Assembly (NCBI RefSeq): GCF_037975245.1 | Contig: NC_092571.1 | Span: forward strand, 10,179,917-10,243,916 | DNA length: 64,000 bases | Origin: Apostichopus japonicus | Taxonomy: Eukaryota; Echinodermata; Holothuroidea; Aspidochirotida; Stichopodidae | Direction of reading: 5' to 3' | Part shown: positions 55,921 to 64,000 of the stretch, one piece after another | Layout: each line of letters starts with the position of its first letter | How positions within the stretch are numbered: position 1 is the stretch's first letter | Notes under the pieces: model-generated | Databases searched by the model: none | What the model saw: only the letters and a program-made list of their open reading frames with translations | Told to the model about the DNA's origin: nothing | Translations under genes and position numbers: made by a program

Positions 55921-56503
55921 AAGTCCTTGAACATATAGACTTAAGTACTACAAGTCTGGGGCACACATATGTCCTCGAACAATGGACTTGAGTAGGCTAC
56001 TACAAGACTGGGGCACACATATGTCCTCGAACAATGGACTTGAATAGGCTACTACAAGACTGGGGCACACATATGTCCTCGAACAAGTGGAATTGAGTAG
56101 GCTACTACAAGACTGGGGCACACATATGTCCTCGAACAAATGAACTTGAGTAGGCTACTACAAGACTGGGGCACACATATGTCCTCGAACAAATGGACTT
56201 GAGTAGGCTACTACAAGAATGGGGCACACATATGTCCTCGAACAAATTTGGACTTGAGTAGGCTACTACAAGAATGGAGCACACATGTATGTCCTCGAAC
56301 AAATGGACTTGAGTAGGCTAACAAGACTGGGGCACACATATGTCCTCAAACAAATGACTTGAGTAGGCTACTACAAGAATGGGGCACACATAATGTTCTC
56401 GAACAAATGGACTTGAGTAGGCTACTACAAGAATGGGGCACACATAATGTTCTCGAACAAATGGACTTGAGTAGGATACTACAAGAATTGGGCACACATA
56501 TGT
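55921..56503. repeat. 52-54-bp minisatellite, about 11 copies
   Basis: Unit built on GACTTGAGTAGGCTACTACA followed by AGAATGGGGCACACATATGT and CCTCGAACAAATG. Variants (AGACTGGGG/AGAATGGGG, TATGTCCTC/TAATGTTCTC) cluster by position. It lies in the intron next to the linker exon; periodic minus-strand frames are by-products. Confidence 0.92.
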
Positions 56504-56541
56504 GAAAAACACAAAAATACTAAATGATGTTTGGAACTTAC

Positions 56542-56769
56542 TCAAACTAGAATTTCCTTCACTGAGTGCAGCCCGTTGGTCATTGTTGTTAGGGAAATTA
56601 AAAGGTGGTGCGGGCGATGCTTCAAACTGGATTGTAGGTGCCTGTTGACAAACTCTTCCATTATTAAGATTTATGAAGCCTTTTTCACAGTAACATGTAT
56701 GTCCTCCAACCGTATTGAGACAATACTGAGCGCATTGACCATAGTCATCGGCAGCGCATTCATCAATAT
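56542..56769 (-). CDS. MEGF6-like gene, cbEGF 6 plus linker
   Basis: 228 nt, the longest internal exon. It encodes DIDECAADDYGQCAQYCLNT, a calcium-binding EGF start (D-I-D-E with downstream NT.GG), then EKGF...RVC. A linker of about 34 residues follows, rich in Pro, Asn and Ala (ASPAPPFNFPNNND). It joins in frame to laminin-EGF repeat 1. Confidence 0.9.
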
Positions 56770-57269
56770 CTGAAATACACAGAGAATAAAATACAATTCA
56801 GATATTTTATGACCATTTATGATATAATTATCTGCAGTTACCTGCTCTTCCACAGAGGGTGCTCAGCAGTGAAATACCTACTACTTGTCTATATTGTGAC
56901 TAGCTGTGCCAACACTCCCCTTCTCAACAGTACATATATATATGCTACCCATTGCACATTCCTGACTCACATCATATGTATCAATAATATCCAGTTATAC
57001 CTTAATTCCTCTCTCCCAAGTATTCAATATTGTAGTACTCCGCCTACTTACATATTTTTTACACTGCAACTATAAACTTTGCCCACACTGTTAAAGTTTG
57101 AGGCTAGATGCTAATTGAGCATTCTGGTTCACTGCGGTGGGCTTACAGACTCTCATTATTCAGCACTCTGAAGATGCATTGTAGGACTGCTTACACAGCC
57201 TAACAGTTAATAATAAAACAAGGTTTTGCTGGTACAAGATGAGCCGTCTTGCAGCAGACTGTTACTTAC

Positions 57270-57395
57270 CCTTACAGCCACAGCCGTCAGGGGTCTGTAT
57301 GAACCCACTGTTACATGTGCACCTGTATGAACCAATCATGTTCAAACACTTATGCCCATCCTCGCAGCAATTAGCGCCCTCACATTCGTTGATAT
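57270..57395 (-). CDS. MEGF6-like gene, EGF 5
   Basis: 126 nt. [17 protein letters not shown]...GSYRCTC...DGCGC. Begins with the calcium-binding consensus but has eight Cys (CC and CGC) instead of six. Confidence 0.88.
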
Positions 57396-57700
57396 CTGAG
57401 CGAATACAAAATCACATATAGCAGCAAAGCATGAGTGCAGCAAACCCAGGTGTTTCCAAAAGTGGCAAATGTTTAACAAACAGTTTCCCTTTTTATTTTG
57501 GGCTCAGAGACTATTTTTCTTCATAAATTCTATTCTGGTAGTAGTAGTGGTGTTACACAGTGTGCGTGGCTTTTAGTTTTCTGACTTAATTCAGATAATT
57601 CAATTTAAATTAGTTGCTTCAGGAATAACAATCGCTTACAGTTGGCTCCTGCTTATATCAAAGATTCGTTACCTTCACAGACCATCAAGTTGGAAAAGAA

Positions 57701-57956
57701 AATCTGTCTTGCACAAGCAGATATGCCATCTTATTCAGTTTTGCTTTACTTGACTGTTTTTTTTTTTAAGGGCATGGTCTTTTACAATTATCTAACCAGA
57801 CAAACCAACTGACTGATTCCTTGCATAAAATCTGTCTTGCACAAGCAGATATGCCATCTTATTCAGTTTTGCTTTACTTGACTGTTTTTTTTTTTAAGGG
57901 CATGGTCTTTTACAATTATCTAACCAGACAAACCAACTGACTGATTCCTTGCATAA
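57701..57956. repeat. 128-bp tandem duplication
   Basis: Two adjacent, apparently identical copies starting AATCTGTCTTGCACAAGCAG (57701 and 57829), each including a T-run. Confidence 0.9.
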
Positions 57957-58254
57957 GTTTTATATCAGCCCATTAAACATTATTCTTCAACTATTGACCA
58001 TTGTTGACTTCCATCTTCAGTATTATCTAATATCAGTATTTAACCTTGAAGCTCTTTTACTTTATTCTTCTCAAGGTCATGTTCTATGACAATATTATCT
58101 CATATCAGTATTTCTAAGACAATGAGAGCATCTAAAGCTACTCTTGGAAGTATCAAGTGTCAAGTTAACTGATGTTTACTCATTTTCATTTGTAAGGTGA
58201 AGAAGGGGGTGTGTGGGTTTTGTAAAAACAATAACTACATAAGAGCCAATATTA

Positions 58255-58492
58255 ATGATAATCACACACTATGATCCTAATTAGGGTAACCACACACTAT
58301 GATCCTAAGGGTAACCGCACACTATGATCCTAATTAGGATAACCACACACTATGATCCTAAGGGTAACCACACACTATGATCCTAAGGGTAACCGCACAC
58401 TATGATCCTAATTGTTTCCACACACTATGATCCTAATTAGGGTAACCACACACTATTATCCTAAGGGTAACCGCACACTATGATCCTAAGGG
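58255..58492. repeat. CACACTATGATCCTAAGGGTAA tandem repeat
   Basis: Short units of about 25-33 bp alternating CCTAATTAGGGTAACC and CCTAAGGGTAACCG, about eight copies in an intron. Confidence 0.9.
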
Positions 58493-59290
58493 TACAGTCT
58501 TTCCTTTTTTAACACCAGACATTTGCCACTTTTTAAATGCAAGAGAGCTGATGGAGGTTATAAGTAAGAAGAAGCATGAGAATATATAGAACCAGCAAGT
58601 GATATGTGCACCATAGTGATAACAAGTGGTACAAATATGAAACAAAAATCAAACACCACAAAAACAAAAAAAAACCACAGTAAGATGAACAACACACATG
58701 ACACAACAACAAATAACCTCAAACTCATCCAATAAGTTTATCTATAATTGGACAAAGATTCCAAATTTAATTTCATGTGGAGGGTCCACCTCTTGTTTCT
58801 TTTTTTTAATCTTTTTCTTTTTAGACTTTCTCCTGTTACATAATACAATTTTTTTGACCTGCTTCTAGCAGGTTTGTTAAAATATGTTAACATTTCAGAA
58901 CTGATATATCTTGCTATGATGTTTGTATCATGCATACAGTGATTAATCCAATCAAACATATCTTGATAGGATGCAATAGTAATAATGGCCATGAAAGTCA
59001 AAGACATATTCCACAGCTCCTATCCTAGCCTTTCTCTGAATTATAAATGTCAGTTGGGCGATTGTCTCAGTCACTGCACTGCAAATAGATGAAAGGTGAG
59101 ATAGGATGGAAAATGGACTAGGTTAAAACAAGTGTTGAATAGTTTTGCATCAGGAAGAGCTCGAAGCCACACACAACAGAATAATGGATGAAATGATGAA
59201 ACCCCAGAAAGAGAGAGAGAGGAGAGAGAGGAAGAGGCAAAATACTTCCAAAAATGAAGCCTTCACAGAGGGCTTAACACCATTACTTAC

Positions 59291-59440
59291 CAACACAGAG
59301 AAGGGGATTATAGTCTGCAACCTGGTAGCCTTCTAGACATTGACAGATCCCGGTACCATTCACCACCACACAATCGCCGAGCCCGCCACATGTCTCAGAG
59401 CGACATATATCAAATATATCAATGCCAATGGTGTACCTGT
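59291..59440 (-). CDS. MEGF6-like gene, EGF 4
   Basis: 150 nt. An N-terminal extension RYTIGIDIFDIC precedes CRSETCGG...GDC...GICQC...LLC. Not a calcium-binding consensus. The first bases of this exon are copied in the adjacent minisatellite. Confidence 0.82.
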
Positions 59441-59860
59441 CTGCAAATCAAAAGGATAGGATAGGCTGATTATGCAACAGACATACAAACCATCAATGCC
59501 AATGGTGTACCTGAAAGGATAGGATAGGCTGATTATGCAACAGACATACAAACGATCAATGCCAATGGTGTACCTGAAAGGATAGCATAGGCTGATTATG
59601 CAACAGACATATCAATGCCAATGGTGTTCCTGAAAGGATAGGATAGGCTGATTATGCAACAGACATACAAACCATCAATGCCAATGGTGTACCTGAAAGG
59701 ATAGGATAGGCTGATTATGCAACAGACATATCAATGCCAATGGTGTTCCTGAAAGGATAGGATAGGCTGATTATGCAACAGACATACAAACGATCAATGC
59801 CAATGGTGTACCTGAAAGGATAGGATAGGCTGATTATGCAACAGACATACAAACGATCAC
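59441..59860. repeat. Minisatellite seeded from an exon start and its splice acceptor
   Basis: Units of about 60-63 bp, each containing (on the minus strand) CTATCCTATCCTTTCAG followed by GTACACCATTGGCATTGAT, i.e. a duplicated start of the exon at 59291-59440 plus an acceptor-like pyrimidine tract. About six copies besides the exon itself. Confidence 0.88.
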
Positions 59861-60207
59861 CTTATATGAAAACAAAATGTATACTTATAGTCGAGCGGTG
59901 TAATAATAATTCCCAGTTTAAGTAGAGTAGTTAGTGATAATAATTATCTTTAGGGAGACTTGAGTGTAATTATAGTGGTGTAAGGAAATACTATCTTCTG
60001 TAAAGACTAATGTGAGCAAGGATGCATTGTATTTATTAGGCTTCAGTTAATCCTCAAATTATTGAATTATTTACTTGCGGATCTAAAAGTCGATACTCTA
60101 CTCCTTCGTCACTCCACAATGAAAATTTGGAAACTTAAATGATCGGTGCAGATAACAGCCACTCCGCTGTAAATACAACATTTGTGTTCTGAATATCAGT
60201 CACTCAC
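59861..60207. other. Intron sequence, nothing seen
   Basis: AT-rich DNA between the exon-derived minisatellite and EGF exon 3; no further element recognised. Confidence 0.5.
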
Positions 60208-60327
60208 CTCTGCAACTTCTCCCATCCTCTGTGAGGGTGTATGATGAATTACAACTGCAACGGAATGATCCTTCTGTGTTCAGACAGTTCTGTTGGCAAC
60301 TTCCTGGAGTTGCACATTCATCAATAT
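60208..60327 (-). CDS. MEGF6-like gene, cbEGF 3
   Basis: 120 nt. [20 protein letters not shown] then SFRCSC...EDGRSC: a canonical six-Cys calcium-binding EGF with the D-I-D-E start and N...F/Y-x-C-x-C hydroxylation-type core. Confidence 0.9.
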
Positions 60328-60584
60328 CTGCAAGAGATTGATCATAAACAAATATGCAACTGGCAGTTTCTCTGCACATGTCAATAATATTCGAGACACT
60401 TACTGTAATTGGATCATGAGGATGCAGTGGAGACTAAAAGGAAGCGGTACAGTCATAAATGGTAGGAGAATGTACAAAGAACACCAACTACCCAGATCCC
60501 TTCACTGTATACAATTTCAAACACACATCAACAGGCCTAGTTCTTTTGACTGTACAAGTTTGAAGATGGAAGAGGTCTCACTTT

Positions 60585-61681
60585 GCTGTTTGATATATCG
60601 TTAGTGTCAACGATACACATATCACAATCGTCTCTGTGTGCTGTTTGATATATCGTTAGTGTCAACGATACACATATCACAATCGTCTCTGTGTGCTGTT
60701 TGATATATCGTTAGTGTCAACGATACACATATCACAATCGTCTCTGTGTCCTGTTTGATATATTGTTAGTGTCAACGATACACACATCACAATCGTCTCT
60801 GTGTGCTGTTTGATATATCGTTAGTGTCAACGATACACACATCACAATCGTCTCTGTGTGCTGTTTGATATATTGTTAGTGTCAACGATACACACATCAC
60901 AATCGTCTCTGTGTGCTGTTTGATATATCGTTAGTGTCAACGATACACATATCACAATTGTCTCTGTGTGCTGTTTGATATATTGTTAGTGTCAACGATA
61001 CACACATCACAATCGTCTCTGTGTGCTGTTTGATATATCAATAGTGTCAACGATACACATATCACAATCGTCTCTGTGTGCTGTTTGATATATTGTTAGT
61101 GTCAACGATACACATATCACAATCGTCTCTGTGTGCTGTTTGATATATTGTTAGTGTCAACGATACACACATCACAATCGTCTCTGTGTGCTGTTTGATA
61201 TATCGTTAGTGTCAACGATACACATATCACAATCGTCTCTGTGCTGTTTGATATATTGTTAGTGTCAACGATACACACATCACAATCGTCTCTGTGTGCT
61301 GTTTGATATATCGTTAGTGTCAACGATACACATATCACAATTGTCTCTGTGTGCTGTTTGATATATTGTTAGTGTCAACGATACACACATCACAATCGTC
61401 TCTGTGTGCTGTTTGATATATCAATAGTGTCAACGATACACATATCACAATCGTCTGTGTGCTGTTTGATATATCAATAGTGTCAACGATACACATATCA
61501 CAATCGTCTCTGTGTGCTGTTTGATATATTGTTAGTGTCAACGATACACACATCACAATCGTCTCTGTGTGCTGTTTGATATATCAATAGTGTCAACGAT
61601 ACACATATCACAATCATCTCTGTGTGCTGTTTGATATATCGTTAGTGTCAACGATACACATATCACAATCGTCTCTGTGTT
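60585..61681. repeat. 55-bp minisatellite, about 20 copies
   Basis: Unit starts GCTGTTTGATATATCGTTAG and continues TGTCAACGATACACATATCA then CAATCGTCTCTGTGT. Each unit has the inverted repeat TATCGTT-AGTGTC-AACGATA. Some units are a few bases short. Variants (CGTTAG, TGTTAG, CAATAG) alternate in runs. Confidence 0.95.
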
Positions 61682-61745
61682 CTGCAAGTCAGTAACACTT
61701 TTGAAAAGTAGAAAACGAAGAAAGAAATATGAGAAAAACACATAC

Positions 61746-61868
61746 CAACACAACTTTGGAAGTCATTAGACAGTTCATAGCCATGTCTACACGTGCATAT
61801 AGCAGTATCCATGCTATTGGTGCAAATGTGCTGGCAACCTCCATTACGCAACGCACAAGGATTGTACC
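61746..61868 (-). CDS. MEGF6-like gene, EGF 2
   Basis: 123 nt. NPCALRNGGCQHIC...AICTC..GYELSNDFQSC. Six Cys; lacks the D-x-D/N-E start, resembles the C.xNGGC type found in MEGF6 and LDL-receptor-like proteins. Confidence 0.88.
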
Positions 61869-63829
61869 CTATAAAAAAGAGTGGAAATGCTTCATACTTA
61901 AACCTGGTCACTGAGGATATATTTCAGACACTTCACACAAACACATTACATTTGACCAAATTACTAAGTATGATTTGTCATCAAAGATATGACTTGTTAT
62001 GGTATGATTGCAACTTGATGACTGTATGATCTGGCAATGGTCATAGAAATGAAGAGACACAATAATAATCATGGAAAAAAATGAGTTGCAATCTGATTAT
62101 ATATACAGGCTATTAACGCACACCTATATTACAAAGGAAAATACTCAGGGGGGGGGGGGGCTGCAGGATCATGCAGCCAGGCTGCATATACAGGTAGGAC
62201 ATACTATTTTGTGCTGTGCAGTTTCACACAATAGGTCACTGCTGGTCAGCTGAGATATTTTCTATCATTTGTTATTGAATCATCCTTGCTGCAGGGGATT
62301 TCACAGATGCTACTGCTTTTTCTTTTTGACATGATTGTCTTATAAGCAAATATTCCAAAGAGAATTCAAAAAGTCAATATTAAATTAAAAGTATTTCTTT
62401 TACCAAATAACATGCCATTATGACATCAGACCACAGACCATTCTTTTGCCTGTACTAAGAAGTACGCTTTACCTAAACAATAAATGGTCTTCTCCAAAGA
62501 AATATCTAAAGTTAAGAACAAGATACTAAGACTGTTTTTTTTTTTTTTTGGTTACAAAATAGCTATCTTAAAATATTACAAGATGGATTCCTGTTATGTG
62601 TCAGTTTGCCTGGCTGTTTTCACAGAAACTCTCCTGAGACTTTGTTTTCTATCATTTTAGAAGTTAGCAGTAAGATCTGTGACATAATTGCCACCCTTGA
62701 CAGTTGGTTAATCAATTTGGTAACAAGTCAATATTCAGGAATGACAGCAGGTGATGACACTTTTAGGTTAAAGTAGGTCACCTTAATACCATAGTCAGAC
62801 TACACTAAGAGGCTGCCTCTCTGCAAAATCTATATAATTTTCTTCATTTCCTCCTACATAGTTGGATTTCTACATATTACTTAGCAACTGATTTAGAATG
62901 TGGCCATAAACTTGATAGAAGAGAGGAAGAAACTGGCTAAATGGTCAGTGAAGAATGAGCCCTTGTTGCAAAGACAACAATGCATCTATAAAAGCACTAA
63001 TCCTCACATGACCACAACTGACAGGGATAAATGAATGAAAATGACTCATAAGATGGGACACATGACACATGGATGGAAATTTAAGGTCTAAATAACTTAA
63101 GTCTAAACCAGAAAAGATCAGAGATTTCCAGCTCTTATGTGTATCACTCCCTTGTGGGCATAGAATATTTCATTCACTAGTAAGGATTTGTAACAGTATT
63201 GGATTTTTATTTCAACATGTTTCAATATCCAGCAAGAACAGTCTTCCCATGGGAAATATAGACACATAGATGTATGAATGAAAGGACCAATTTTGAGCTA
63301 GCAAATGAGCCCTGCCACCTTACAAACCATCCCTTTAACATTTTTTTGTTTCATGAATGAGAGTTACATGACATTGTTTACACAATGTGAAATATTTTCA
63401 CAACCTACTTCCAAAGCAAAGGTCACCTAGTATAAATCACAGAGAAATTTTTCAAAGAGTTTTTCACAAGGTTTTTCAGACTTTTGTATCACTTGAACTC
63501 AAACGACCTTTGAGTTACACAGAAAACCATGGAGTTCTGCACCTACACACTACACTCTTCATCCAAGCTTTCATTTTCTGAACTGAACACTCCGACAAAT
63601 ATCGCAGTGTGATAAAGCTTTGATGTTAATTTGGAAAAGTTACTGCACAAACAACTTGTGTACATTGTACTTGTCTCAGCCACTGTTACTCCACAATGAA
63701 CAATCATTGAGAGAATCAGTCCTTTTAAGTAAAACCAAGGAATAAAGACAACACTGACCGGGGGGGGGGGGGGGGTAATGAGGACAGGGGCATTCATATG
63801 GCAAGACTAGCAAATTAGAAATCACTTAC
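61869..63829. other. Intron of the MEGF6-like gene
   Basis: No exon found between the EGF 2 and EGF 1 exons, which join in frame without one. Contains G-runs at about 62150-62161 and 63759-63776 and a T-run near 62534-62549. Confidence 0.5.
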
Positions 63830-63955
63830 TTCTGCAAGTTTTACCATCATCATTCAGTCTGAATCCAGTGTGGCACTGACAGGCATACCTCCCTTGAGAA
63901 TAAGAAACACACTGGTGATGACATCCACCATTATCAACTTCACATCCATCTTCAG
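63830..63955 (-). CDS. MEGF6-like gene, EGF 1 (first in window)
   Basis: 126 nt. AEDGCEVDNGGCHHQC...RYACQC..GF.LNDDGKTC. Six Cys. Acceptor TTTTGACAG lies 45 bp from the window edge; earlier exons are outside. Confidence 0.88.
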
Positions 63956-64000
63956 CTGTCAAAACATAAAACAATAACAGTAATTAATCATGTTGGTATT

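Noticed and set aside
55948-56545. Minus-strand frames with repeated CVPQSCSSLL-type peptide
   Set aside because: By-product of the 52-54-bp minisatellite; frame changes between copies.
60585-61753. Minus-strand frames with repeated CIVDTNNISNST peptide
   Set aside because: By-product of the 55-bp minisatellite inside an intron; frame shifts at short units.

Overview
This 64 kb window is animal (metazoan) genomic DNA: AT-rich, intron-rich, full of minisatellites, short inverted-repeat transposons and poly-G/poly-C runs, with no bacterial operon structure. The gene content (a cluster of intronless immunoglobulin-superfamily receptors beside a very long MEGF6-type EGF gene) and the repeat style suggest a marine invertebrate deuterostome, perhaps an echinoderm. 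That assignment is an inference; nothing here proves the species.

Region 1 (about 1-5 kb) carries fragments of a minus-strand gene. A block of roughly 0.87 kb is present twice as a direct duplication, and each copy holds a 200-nt exon with an open frame rich in Ser, Thr and Asp, plus Tyr motifs, that looks like a receptor cytoplasmic tail. A third acidic open segment lies at 2555-2712. TGACCT-rich repeats follow at about 3.1-3.7 kb.

Region 2 (8.3-21.1 kb) is a cluster of four single-exon type I membrane receptors: A (+, 8342-9739), B (-, 11599-12951), C (-, 15956-17254) and D (+, 19813-21045). Each has a signal peptide, two or three Ig-like domains with many N-glycosylation sites, one membrane span and a cytoplasmic tail. 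The tails differ in signalling logic: A ends in VTYEAM (YxxM / ITIM-like), B and C share a DM[MV]LTxLPDGRxQL motif, and D carries YADL-x8-YMRL, which fits the ITAM consensus. This is the most interesting part of the window.

Region 3 (21-37.8 kb) is gene-poor. It has a minisatellite split by a 2.2 kb transposon that is itself nested with a second inverted-repeat element, a 40-codon THAP-domain fragment, a possible small secreted peptide, (CATA)n tracts, and a 2.16 kb satellite of about 48 units of 45 bp with higher-order structure.

Region 4 (37.8-64 kb and beyond the right edge) is one minus-strand gene of MEGF6 type, missing its 5' end. I resolved 30 internal exons by splice sites and reading frame: six EGF/cbEGF exons (873 nt) followed by 24 exons that each encode one laminin-type EGF repeat (3108 nt). 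All are phase 1-1, giving about 1327 residues, plus a plausible terminal exon with a short basic tail. Its introns carry a LINE 3' end, a hAT-type MITE and several minisatellites, two of which have been seeded from exon-intron boundaries and carry duplicated splice sites.
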